From the NCBI GenBank assembly GCA_009760855.2, contig WPIO01000016.1, forward strand, positions 4,297,001 to 4,361,000: a stretch of DNA of 64,000 bases. The letters run 5' to 3'. A program made the translations under genes and the position numbers. Every line of letters starts with the position of its first letter. Positions within the stretch are counted from its first letter, which is position 1. Below are positions 52,401-58,972 of the stretch, piece by piece. The notes under the pieces are model-generated. The model was not told the DNA's origin, did no database searches, and saw only the letters and a list, made by a program, of their open reading frames with translations. Source of the DNA: Cristatella mucedo (taxonomy: Eukaryota; Bryozoa; Phylactolaemata; Cristatellidae).

Positions 52401-54104
52401 ATAACAGATTGCACGGTTCAGGGCCTGTGCCCGTGAAAAGCGAGCGCATAACCACTGGGCTAAGACCCAAGATCAGAAGCAAAATTAGTCCAAAGACAAC
52501 ACAAATTCCAACAGGCTGGCCATAGCCTCTTTTAGATATTCCCCTATTTTATAACTTTACGAGCTTTGAAGCAAAATAGGAAGCGCAAGATCAAAAATAA
52601 AACCGGTATGTAATCGTAGGCTTCTTTGTGCCATTCTGTCTGAATCTTTCCTGAATTATGAAATCATTCCAAAATAATAAAAATTATAATGAGACATTTG
52701 TATGGCACCCTCGGGGTACTAACTCTGTAGGCACTCTCGTATGCTGTAAAGGAAGCCATGCAGAAATCATCGCCACCAAATACCGTATGGATGCGATTTC
52801 TAGGCATCATGTCGGAATCCGTCTCTTTTTCCCTGCATCAGTGGCTTGCCGACCTAGAAGCCGCTGTGGCCTTCTAACAAGCTAGTTAGCTTACGCACTT
52901 CTCTTACACTCAAACGTTGGTGTTAGCTGTTATGGCAATTCACGGTAGCTGCAGTCATCTGATAATTGTTCTTGCCACCGGCAACCCCCTAGGCTACCGT
53001 TAGGTTGCATTAGCTAAAGCTGCTATGTCGAGTGACCTCTGAGTGCTCTGCCTTTGCTTTAGCTGCCCACTGCAACTGTCTGAAGTGGCAGTTTCTCGTT
53101 TTGTGCTACCTGCTCCAAGGGCCCGAGCTGTCTTCACCTCAGTCACCTCACAGTGGATGAGCTGGCCCATTGTCTAATATATAACGTTACAGCCAAGTTT
53201 CTTAACGTGGATGTAGGTGGCTCTGTGGCCTCAAACCTGAAATCGTGTGCTGGCGTTTGGCTGTCGCACAAGCAGTAAAGACGTATGTGGCCATTAAGCC
53301 GGGGGCAACTGCCTTGCTGGCAGGTTCTAATCCTTAATCGTATGAATTATTATGTCCATTGTATATCCCTTGAAATGCACATGTTCATGCGGCATTTCGG
53401 ACGAGAAATAACGTAGGACATGTGCCATTGACATGGCTGGAGACTCTAGTCTGAAGGAGGCTGGCCAACCTACTGAGTGCTTTGCTGAGCCGGCTGATTG
53501 CCTCTCAGAAGCCCGTGGAAGAAATGAGCAGGCAGCCGGAGGAAGGTCTGCACTGTGTACATTGCCTGGCAGCCTGATTCAATGTTCAGTCCAGTCACTT
53601 GGCCCGTGTCATTTGATTGCTGGTCTCTGTAACTCGTGTAGTGCAAACAGGTGGCCCCCTCGTGTAGAACAGTTACTGTCTGGCTTGATCATTACTTTCT
53701 CATGTCACTCGGGGCCACGGGCTATGGCTGCTATATAAGGGCATGGGGCATGGTAGCCGTAGTCACTGTGGCTCTGCAGCTAAGCTCAGGCTCTGGGAAG
53801 TTGCACCTGGTTGAAGGTTGCAACTTGTGTCCTGAGCTCTGGCACACACGCGATGTTGTCTATGTATTTCCCTCGTCTAGCAATGCTGGCTGGCAGTGTA
53901 CAAACCGTGTCTGTTGTTAACCATGACTCGAGCTTGTAGCAGTAATCCACTGAAGGCTCGGTACGGCATTCAGTGACTGCAGCATTACAATTGCTGCGTC
54001 TTGTAGTCCTTGTATCGCTCTTTTTCTCGTAGGCCAAAAGCAAGGCTGCAGAAAAGTCGTCTAGCAAGAAAAGACTTAAGACAGACGACTCTGCAGCTGT
54101 CTAG
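30546..54104 (+). CDS. UCHL5: UCHL5 (UCH37) ubiquitin C-terminal hydrolase, nine exons
   Basis: A cysteine protease that removes ubiquitin from chains at the proteasome, where it binds Rpn13/ADRM1; also known in the INO80 complex. Exons: 30546-30615, 37278-37341, 40190-40295, 40711-40898, 42950-43080, 43695-43852, 47281-47370, 49686-49784, 54033-54104. All introns are GT-AG and the phases agree. The joined frame is 978 nt, 325 aa, against about 329 in human. The catalytic set is complete by my numbering: Gln80, Cys86 (NNACATQA), His162 (YHFIGY), Asp177 (YELDGL). The UCH domain covers about 5-225; the helical C-terminal part carries [17 protein letters not shown] and a Lys-rich tail. ATG 30546 is chosen because [16 protein letters not shown] matches the family start. 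It looks intact. Confidence 0.95.
30616..31735. other. UCHL5 intron 1, proximal part
   Basis: No repeat or exon recognised. Confidence 0.5.
31811..33175 (+). mobile_element. LINE A copy in UCHL5 intron 1
   Basis: 5'-truncated L2/CR1-type LINE starting in the RT domain ([20 protein letters not shown]). Motifs follow in order: GVPQGSVL, then YVDD where the active site should read YADD, then [14 protein letters not shown] at about 32276 breaks the frame, so it cannot make a working enzyme. The rest ([27 protein letters not shown]) and the 3' hairpin tail are complete. The last unit merges into a CCCTT-rich stretch. Confidence 0.93.
33176..33356. repeat. Pyrimidine-rich CCCTT/TTCC tract
   Basis: Imperfect repeats of CCCTCCATTCTTTTCTTCCTT type, directly after the LINE A tail. 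They give Pro/Phe/Ser-rich chance frames. Confidence 0.8.
33778..33875 (-). mobile_element. LINE B 3' end, nested
   Basis: CTGTCTGTAACCCTACAAAG and GGCAGGAGAGTTTTCTATAGC are the reverse image of the LINE B 3' end (compare 48280-48360). Inserted in the older LINE. Confidence 0.75.
34361..34531 (-). mobile_element. SINE-2, reference copy, nested
   Basis: On the minus strand: box A-like TGGCCCATCAGG at the head, box B-like GTGGGTTCAAATCC, a body with TTGCAAGTGGTGGTGATAGCC, and the end AAGAGGCTGTTGAATCAGCT. About 170 bp, the most complete copy in the window. Confidence 0.85.
35236..35340 (-). mobile_element. LINE A tail fragment
   Basis: AAT repeats at 35236-35261 followed by the inverted LINE A hairpin tail and AAATGT block. 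Only the last 80 or so bases of the element are present. Confidence 0.85.
35424..36830 (-). mobile_element. LINE A copy with best preserved RT
   Basis: On the minus strand a 262-codon frame (36825-36037) carries [20 protein letters not shown], the intact YADD active site ([12 protein letters not shown]) and [11 protein letters not shown] one-base insertion near 36160 (TAGATAAAAGATACC, versus TAGATAAGGATACC elsewhere) shifts into the frame 36146-35661, which finishes the ORF. The 3' tail is complete. The copy is 5' truncated before the RT domain, so it cannot move by itself. It is the inverted partner of 31811-33175. Confidence 0.95.
36831..37277. other. UCHL5 intron 1, distal part
   Basis: No repeat recognised. 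The frame 36844-37155 minus has no splice support. Confidence 0.5.
37278..37341 (+). CDS. UCHL5: UCHL5 exon 2
   Basis: Acceptor GTCGCTTCAG, donor GTGAGG. Encodes [20 protein letters not shown] with a split lysine codon at the end (phase 2). VQVEEIWSL is characteristic of UCH37. Confidence 0.93.
37473..37569. repeat. CT microsatellite
   Basis: About 97 bp of CT in UCHL5 intron 2. Confidence 0.95.
37570..38334. other. UCHL5 intron 2
   Basis: No exon recognised. The 185-codon frame across the CT tract (37475-38032) is not supported. Confidence 0.45.
38335..38411. repeat. GT/GC microsatellite
   Basis: About 24 GT units followed by mixed GC/GT units. Alternating purine-pyrimidine, so Z-DNA prone. 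Confidence 0.95.
38414..38550 (-). mobile_element. SINE-1 copy
   Basis: Inverted SINE-1: tail image GAGAACTTAATGTCTGTCTAGGTGCTTCACATATG, box B image GGGCTCGAGCCC, head image GGGCCAAACCAAG. An extra stretch separates box B from box A, with GACCTTGATCGTTCAAGG. Confidence 0.8.
39432..39526 (-). pseudogene. Inverted partial copy of UCHL5 exon 3
   Basis: On the minus strand this encodes [21 protein letters not shown], closely matching UCHL5 exon 3 ([21 protein letters not shown]). By hand the DNA is about 81 of 96 positions identical to 40221-40316. The match continues about 20 bp past the exon's donor, where GT is replaced by GC, so the source was genomic DNA and not a processed transcript. A one-base deletion lies near the exon start. 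It sits in UCHL5 intron 2, antisense to the gene. It can be translated a little further but is not an independent gene. Confidence 0.85.
39541..39640 (-). mobile_element. SINE-1, 5' truncated
   Basis: ATTCATTTGTATAG, then GCACTTCAGCTATGCCATGGGGCTCCAGCCCACGACC, the inverted SINE-1 tail and box B. The head is missing. Confidence 0.8.
40150..40199 (+). repeat. Perfect 25-bp tandem duplication of the exon 3 splice acceptor
   Basis: Bases 40150-40174 and 40175-40199 are identical. Each copy contains the pyrimidine tract, the CAG and the first exon bases (CTCTTTCAGGCCCGTTCAC). Only the second acceptor (AG at 40188-40189) keeps the UCHL5 frame; use of the first adds 25 nt and leads to a stop within exon 3. 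Confidence 0.95.
40190..40295 (+). CDS. UCHL5: UCHL5 exon 3
   Basis: Encodes [16 protein letters not shown] through FFSKQ. The terminal Gln (residue 80 by my numbering) is the oxyanion-hole glutamine. Donor is GTATCA, not a strong site. Acceptor is duplicated, see 40150-40199. Confidence 0.93.
40327..40400 (-). mobile_element. SINE-1, 5' truncated
   Basis: AATTCATTTGTATAGC to CACGGGGCTCGAG: inverted SINE-1 tail and part of box B, inserted 30 bp after UCHL5 exon 3. Confidence 0.8.
40711..40898 (+). CDS. UCHL5: UCHL5 exon 4, catalytic cysteine
   Basis: Acceptor ACGCGTTTAG, donor GTAAGT. Encodes [18 protein letters not shown] to REVHNSFS, with the nucleophile Cys86 in NNACATQA. Exits in phase 2. 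Confidence 0.95.
41331..41472 (-). mobile_element. SINE-2 copy
   Basis: Starts AGCCGATTCAACTGCTC, contains the box B image GGATTCGAACC and ends with ACCTTACCGATAAGCTTAG. Diverged but collinear with 34361-34531. Confidence 0.75.
41694..41821 (-). mobile_element. SINE-1 copy, near full length
   Basis: Inverted element with ATTCATTTGTATAGC, GAGCTCGAGCCCACGACC (box B image) and CCTAACCACTAGGCCAAACC (box A image). Confidence 0.88.
42313..42333. repeat. ACATT pentamer run
   Basis: Four ACATT units, the same unit that closes LINE B; probably the remnant of a LINE B tail. Confidence 0.7.
42565..42640. repeat. CT-rich simple sequence
   Basis: Imperfect TCTC/TCTGTC runs. Confidence 0.8.
42950..43080 (+). 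CDS. UCHL5: UCHL5 exon 5, catalytic His and Asp
   Basis: Acceptor GCTTTCGTTTAG, donor GTGAGG. Encodes [17 protein letters not shown], then [19 protein letters not shown]. His162 and Asp177 complete the triad. Exits in phase 1. Confidence 0.95.
43334..43432. repeat. CCCT then CT microsatellite
   Basis: CCCT units pass into about 55 bp of CT, then CACACG. In UCHL5 intron 5. Confidence 0.92.
43695..43852 (+). CDS. UCHL5: UCHL5 exon 6
   Basis: Acceptor CTCTCGTGCAG, donor GTATGT. Encodes [17 protein letters not shown] and [15 protein letters not shown], the end of the UCH domain and the start of the helical C-terminal part. Confidence 0.95.
44109..44186 (-). mobile_element. SINE-2, internally deleted
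   Basis: TCAGCAGCTTCATTTAAATAGCGGCAGAAGAGCC is the 3' image; it then jumps to GTGAAGAGCGAGCGCCTTACC, the head image. Confidence 0.6.
45420..45500. repeat. Degenerate CTAAACC-like array
   Basis: CCTAAATCTAAACTATAAACC and CCTAAACACTAAAGC resemble the loop of the foldback element at 15872-16308. No inverted arms found around it. Confidence 0.45.
47281..47370 (+). CDS. UCHL5: UCHL5 exon 7
   Basis: Acceptor TTTTCGCTTTCAG, donor GTAGTG. Thirty codons, phase 0 at both ends, including [18 protein letters not shown]. This is the acidic then helical linker of UCH37, slightly shorter than in human. Confidence 0.88.
47755..47915 (+). mobile_element. LINE A 3' end fragment
   Basis: TTATTCATGTTGCTTATCAAGC, CCTTTGCAGCAAGTGTGGGGCGCC and GAGATTTAGTTCTCTGACTGCGC match the LINE A end, followed by ATTATTATT. 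Confidence 0.85.
48240..49460 (-). mobile_element. LINE B copy, RT to 3' end
   Basis: The longest LINE B copy. On the minus strand the frame 49386-49081 has [15 protein letters not shown] (intact YADD active site) and [14 protein letters not shown]. Then come [17 protein letters not shown] and the C-terminal block [17 protein letters not shown] to AIQNSPA. The frame is broken in several places. It supplies the reference for the smaller LINE B pieces. Confidence 0.9.
49686..49784 (+). CDS. UCHL5: UCHL5 exon 8
   Basis: Acceptor TTTTTTTCTCAATGTAG, donor GTGAGT. Thirty-three codons, phase 0: [17 protein letters not shown] is the conserved KEKE-proximal helix that contacts Rpn13 or NFRKB in known orthologues. 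Confidence 0.94.
51117..51205 (+). mobile_element. LINE A tail fragment
   Basis: AGTGCCCAGAAAGAGATTTAG, TTCTCTGAAGGGCGCTATATC and ATT-rich end. Confidence 0.8.
51212..51320 (-). mobile_element. LINE B 3' end fragment
   Basis: GTATCTTCGTCTGTAACTCC through GAGAGTTTTATATGGC and TTTCGGTACGCATTC is the inverted 3' end of LINE B. It abuts the LINE A tail directly. Confidence 0.75.
51979..52133 (-). mobile_element. SINE-1 copy
   Basis: TAATTTATCTATATAG, then GGCTCGAGCCCACGACATC (box B image) and CTTAAACCCTGGTTCAAACC (head image). Shows the same extra segment between boxes as the copy at 38414. Confidence 0.8.
52328..52468 (-). mobile_element. SINE-2 copy
   Basis: GGCTGATTCAAGAGCCTCTTATATATGG at the 3' image and GTGAAAAGCGAGCGCATAACC at the head image. 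Confidence 0.78.
54033..54104 (+). CDS. UCHL5: UCHL5 exon 9 and stop
   Basis: Acceptor CTTTTTCTCGTAG. Encodes [20 protein letters not shown] and the stop TAG at 54102-54104. The Lys-rich tail is typical of UCH37; KKRLK could serve as a nuclear signal. Confidence 0.9.
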   Translation, partial: AKSKAAEKSSSKKRLKTDDSAAV

Positions 54105-55497
54105 CGTCCACGTACTGCTGTCCTTCTCGTTGCCGAACTGACATCTCGATGAGACACCTCGGCAGCAGTGGAGGGTTGGTTCTATGCGTCGTCATCGGTG
54201 AGACGATGGCCAGGCTTGGAGTGGTCCATCTGCATGATCGCTCAGCGGTGGTACAGAGCAAATGGGCCTGGATATGTCCATAGTGCACCTCATCGATGCA
54301 GCAGGCCCTACCGGTTTGTTTGGCTAGTTTGGCACGCTGTGTCGTGCTGCTCAGCTTCTGCCTTGCCTGTCTGCCTGCATACTTCCTGCCCCACCCCAGA
54401 TCTAACTGGATACAAAGCCGCCCACCATAGTGAGTGGCATGTTGTCCACCCACCTTAATGAGTTGTATCTTGTCCTTATGCAATAATCAAACAATACAGA
54501 CCAGACTCTTGGTGTTCTAGCTGCAGCCTGCCCCGACTGGATTGCTGAGTCACGTTATGGTGACGTATGGCTAAGTCGGCTTGCTCGTAAGAACGGAATT
54601 CTTGGACGGCTGTGCTGGAGCTTTCTGGTATCCTATAGTTTTATTTTGCCACATGTTGGCCTTGAGTGCTCTGCCAAAGCTCTCCAGTGTAATATTCCCC
54701 AACAGCGGTTTGCGTGGTTCTACGACACTATTGATGCACATATGTTCACGAGGTGCACTTTATCTCGAAGTCTCGGCTGATCCAGTAAGCTGATGACTGA
54801 AAATGTTGCTCTATTTAGTTCCTGCATTTGTGTTTCACTGCAGCCATTACCTGACTAAGGGTCATCTGGCTAGCATTCCCGTTGCGGCCCATAACGCCAC
54901 GTGTATATTGCCTGTCTCAAGTGCTTTCTTTACAACTGTTTAAGGGGAAGAATTTCAAAATGGTTTGATGGCTCCACCACTTTACAATGCTGAGGACTGG
55001 CAGAGTAAGTTTTTGCCGATGATTAGAAAAAAAAGCTGCAATACAAATGAAGGCTATTTAGATGGTGGTATTCTGGGGAGCTCGATGACCTGGGCGAGCC
55101 GGGCTTTTCTGACCGCCAGGCTGGGAGCAGTGAAGCATCGCTGTTACCATAAGCATTGAGTCAATCCCTTGTGTATGTTTGAGACAAGCTGTACGACATG
55201 GTGGGTTAGAATACTTATCCAGCCAATCTTGGCTTCCTAGATCAGTGATAACCCTCTGTAGACTTGGATAAAGTCCTGGGCATTGTCGAATCCTCTGCTC
55301 ATGTTTCGGCTAAGGAAGGTTTGTTACTCCTCACCATTTCAACTGCAAAATGAATTTTACATATACTTAGCCAGCTATCTTGGAGTACAAGTGAAGATGG
55401 CCAGCCATTTGCCAGACATGGGCAAATAATTATACCCTGACAGATGGGCTTCAGAAATAAATTCGCTAATGTCTGTTAATTATCTACAAGATAGTGA
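54105..55497. other. UCHL5 3' UTR and intergenic
   Basis: The best AATAAA I noticed downstream of the stop is at about 55456, which would make a very long 3' UTR; a weaker AATAAT-like hexamer lies at about 54482. I cannot fix the transcript end. Confidence 0.4.
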
Positions 55498-55695
55498 GCA
55501 TGCTGCCACTAACCACATTTGCATGCTGACCCTGTACATGTCACCCCTAACCATGTTATTCATGTTGTTTATCAAGCATGATATTACTCGCCATTCAATT
55601 GCATTCCCCTTTGCAGCAAATGTAAAGCGCCTAGAAAGAGATTGAGTTCTCTGAGGGCGCTTTATCAAGTGCATTATTATTATTATTATTATTGA
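55498..55695 (+). mobile_element. LINE A 3' end fragment
   Basis: GCATGCTGCCACTAACCAC, the hairpin tail AAAGCGCCTAGAAAGAG and seven or so ATT units. High similarity to the copies at 32.9 and 63.9 kb. Confidence 0.92.
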
Positions 55696-55824
55696 CGGCA
55701 ACCGAATTTTGCCACCCAAATACTTGCATATCCAGGTTGAATTAGCACCTGCTCGAAAAAATAGACTAACTGTTTTGCGGGGTGATCAGGTTGAAGATAG
55801 GTCTTCGCCCATGGGTCCAAGTAC

Positions 55825-55932
55825 TTCACGACAAGGCTGTGGGCTCGAGTTCTGCAGCAGGAAGTCCTTCATTGCAAGCTGTGGCGATAGCTGCTAAGGT
55901 TCTTCTGCCGCTATATTATCGAAGCAGTTGAA
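55825..55932 (+). mobile_element. SINE-2, partial
   Basis: CACGACAAGGCTGTGGGCTCGAG (box B region) to TTCTGCCGCTATATTATCGAAGCAG. Plus orientation, head missing. Confidence 0.6.
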
Positions 55933-56519
55933 ATATTTAACAAATTATACTTTTAAAGATCCACTACAGCATTTGTGAAAATGTTCGGCCTTGAACTAAT
56001 TTCAAAGCCTACAAATAATGTCCAGCAAGTTCTGCCTGGATCCCTACTTTGACCGCATTAATCGTTCCTAGCGAGCCTGTGCCCATGATGAAAAATCGGG
56101 ATGGCCAAGCATGAAAAGTATTTCAGCCCTGCCATATGCAAGACACCAATCTGTACTACCACGGGGAACAAGTTTCTTCAGTGCATTGCCTTCCGTCTAG
56201 CTGTATATGGTTCAGCAGAAGCGCTATCAGATCTGTACTTTCAAGCCGTGCTTCGATGTTGGATCGTCGAGTTATCACAATCGCACTTGCTGCCTAACAA
56301 AATACCGCAGGGCATGCCACAGCTGAACCGAACCACGAGATCGACACTGGCATGAGGATCCTTAATATCTGCCCGAAGCTTCGCTGGTTTTTCCTTGCTA
56401 GACTCAAAGTACACAAACACTAAAAATGAGTGCTGTTTTACCTACGCTTCGGTCGTCACGACAATCCCAAACGATAGCCCTAGGGCTGGCTATCTCAGAG
56501 TGAGAATCCTCTCACTAGT

Positions 56520-56672
56520 ATGTCTCGCCGGATCTTACCTCCTGTGAGTTTGCCTCGGGAGTCGGCGGATGTGGCAGCAGCACCAGAGTTTTATGAGTAT
56601 CTGTATTTCGATGAGCGAACAAACCGGCCGCTCCTACGCTACGGCATGGCGAATAAACTCACCACTCGATAA
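56520..56672 (+). CDS. Candidate small ORF or first exon, 50 aa
   Basis: ATG to TAA with a natural-looking sequence: MSRRILPPVSLPRESADV at the start, then EFYEYLYFDERTNRPLLRYG and MANKLTTR. The aromatic/acidic/basic mix is unlike a chance frame. A GTGAGT lies inside after codon 8 and could be a donor instead. I do not recognise a family. It may be a microprotein or the first exon of an unknown gene. Confidence 0.3.
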   Translation: MSRRILPPVSLPRESADVAAAPEFYEYLYFDERTNRPLLRYGMANKLTTR

Positions 56673-56796
56673 TGCAATGGATGTGTTCGCTGGCGTGGAG
56701 TAGGCAGCTATAAGTAGAAGAATAAAGAGAACGGATAATATTTGTAGATGCTGACAGTCCGTCAAATAGTTCAGGGCTAGAACAGCAGAGAAACAA

Positions 56797-56910
56797 ATGG
56801 CTGACCTTTGCTGGCCCACATTAGCCGGAGTCGCCCTAGGTGTGGTAGTTGAGGCGGTCGACCCCTGGCGTTTGAAGTTTCCTGGGAAAGTGTCGCGTCG
56901 TCCTACGTGG
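56797..56910 (+). CDS. Candidate signal-peptide exon
   Basis: ATG opens MADLCWPTLAGVALGVVVEA, which has a hydrophobic core suitable for secretion. The frame meets a consensus donor GTAAGT after 38 full codons (phase 0). The same frame also stays open past the donor to 57078, where RCLRQRRYLGDPELSNC resembles the end of a hormone-receptor domain, so read-through is possible. No partner exon is confirmed. Confidence 0.28.
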
Positions 56911-57080
56911 GTAAGTTGGCACCCGGAGGCCTCGTATTGCCAGAGACGCTGCCTACGACAACGACGATATCTCGGCGATCCAGAGCTCTCGAACTGCCGA
57001 ATCCGACTCAATCTGACTTTTGGAGAACCAACGAGTTCATGGATGATGATGCATCGCTATTGGAACTGCAATACCTAATG

Positions 57081-58810
57081 GTCTTATTTTTTGGTAACGA
57101 AAGTTCGCAATGTTAGCGTCAAACCACTGCATAATGCGATGCTGCCTGCCATTGCAAGAATGTCTGGACGAGTCTACCTGCATCGGTGTAACCCGAGCTG
57201 GGTCACGGCAGCCTCGCGTGCCAATTGAGCAAGTTTGCCTCGCGGGCAGGTATGCCTGCCCTGTAAGTAGCGGAATCTGGAACGGCAGGTGGAAGCACGT
57301 TTCAACCTCTACCAGCATCTGACGGGGGCTAGGCACCTGAGCTGAAGGCAGACTAACGGTGCACCTCGACTTAATCGGGCGTTAGTGGATTAACTCGAGG
57401 GGCACCTGACCCTCATTAGAGCTCCTAGCCATTTGGTCGACAGCGGGAGAGCTGCTAAGGGTGACTGTGAGCAATCTCGATTCCGAGATTTTTAGTCCAT
57501 CGCTCTGCTAATGTGCCTTTGGACAGAACTCGAAAGCAGCGCTGCTCTTACGCTTCACTCGCCATCGGCGGCAAGGTCTGGTTTTCGCGACTCGCTGTGC
57601 AATAATCGGCTCACTTTGACCGGTAGACTGCTGGCTTCGTCGGCTCTATTGAATATGGCAAACCGATGCGTCTGGTCAGTCTGTCCCCGGAAGTGGTCGA
57701 GTTTTAAGCTTCGTCGGAGCCGCCTGCAAAACTACTCTTGGGGGGGCCACCGAATGCGAAGTCCTAGGAAACCCTGCTCTTTGCAGGAGGTGGATTTTAG
57801 CACAGCTAAAGCTGCGTCCGATGTCGCCTTCGGTTGAAATGACTTGACACTATCCGTCGTTGCCGCGTGCCTCCACACAGAGGCGCATACCGCGAACTTG
57901 TGCCGCGTCCGCCAGTCGCTAGCCGGGACTTCAAGGCTCTGGGCTTTACCGGGACTCGTCGTGCGTCGGCGAGGCGCTTTCGGCCGGGTCTGACCGGATG
58001 TGGAAGCCTACAGACCAGCATGCTGCAGTACACTGTCGGGCCAGTTCTAGCCTAATGACTGGGCAGTACAACTTTAATCGGGTCGCCTGTGCCTGGTCTA
58101 AACGCTTGACCGTTTCAGAGGCGCCGAATATTAGGCAACAGCACCTCAGAGGAGCTTGGATGTAGGCCTACTGCGTATCGTAATACGGAGGGCAGTTTGA
58201 AACTGGCCGAAATGGAGAGCGTTCTGGCTGCCGAAGTTACTCGGGATCGATCATTCTCGAGCGCCTCATTCTTGCATGTTTGACGACGCATCCGACGGCG
58301 CTAGCTTTCGATTTGTCTCTCGCTTCGGATCCGCCGGTATCCGAACTCTTTCTCACCGTTTCGCTCGACTTCTTCACGCACGTACAGACGCACCACTGAT
58401 CGACGTATACTAAGGGGCAGCCATCTTGGTAGGCTGGAAAGCCTCGGAGGTGGCCCGCCAGGGTGCGCTCAGTCACCTAACTGCTAGCGCCAGGGCTCGA
58501 ATCGCGAGCGACCCACGAGCTACCGAGCGAGCGACGAGTCCTGTTCGAGTTTCGTTATTTAAGTACTTCGGCTGGCAGCGAAGTCCTGATTTAGCGAGAG
58601 CTCCGTCGGACGCACCCAGGGCACGCTGGCGTCGCGTTAGCAAACGCCGGAGCACCGACGTCGGGCTTATCGGTCAAACGCCTGTCAACGGGCGGCGGCG
58701 AAGGCCGGCCCCAAGCGGAAACGACAAAAGGAAGGGAAGAGGACTGCGAGCCTCGCCCCGTACCAGTCACGTGGTTCGAGCAGTGGAGGCCGCAGCCGCA
58801 TGCTGTCGCG
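57081..58810. other. GC-rich intergenic, no gene supported
   Basis: A cysteine-containing plus frame at 57110-57322 ends at a GTATGC possible donor (57250) but lacks a clear acceptor. The rest to 58810 is CpG-rich and probably belongs to the promoter region of the NHL gene. Confidence 0.4.
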
Positions 58811-58818
58811 ATTTGCAT
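58811..58818. promoter_or_regulatory. POU octamer-like site
   Basis: ATTTGCAT, the exact complement of ATGCAAAT, lies 91 bp upstream of the start codon of the NHL protein. One 8-mer could be chance. Confidence 0.3.
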
Positions 58819-58908
58819 ATGAACGAGCCAGTGGCAGCTGTGTGCCATGTCTCCGTCTTTCGGTGATCGATGTGCTCGTGGCTCCCACTTTTGAGGCTGT
58901 GCGACGAG

Positions 58909-58972
58909 ATGTCAAGACAGTGCGCTCTCTGGCGCTTCGCGCTAGGCCTGTTGACGCTGGACGCCGCCGCAG
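58909..58972 (+). CDS. NHL gene exon 1, signal peptide
   Basis: Begins ATG TCA AGA CAG; ends GCC GCA G before the strong donor GTAAGA. Phase 1. Upstream sequence is CpG-rich. Confidence 0.75.

Larger units (their letters stand above)
49785..54032. other. UCHL5 intron 8
   Basis: 4.2 kb with a LINE A tail (51117-51205), LINE B end (51212-51320), SINE-1 (51979-52133) and SINE-2 (52328-52468). The 101-codon frame at 53433-53738 plus has no splice support. Confidence 0.55.

Noticed and set aside
53433-53738. 101-codon plus frame in UCHL5 intron 8
   Set aside because: No acceptor/donor pair keeps UCHL5 phase, and no known UCHL5 domain is missing.
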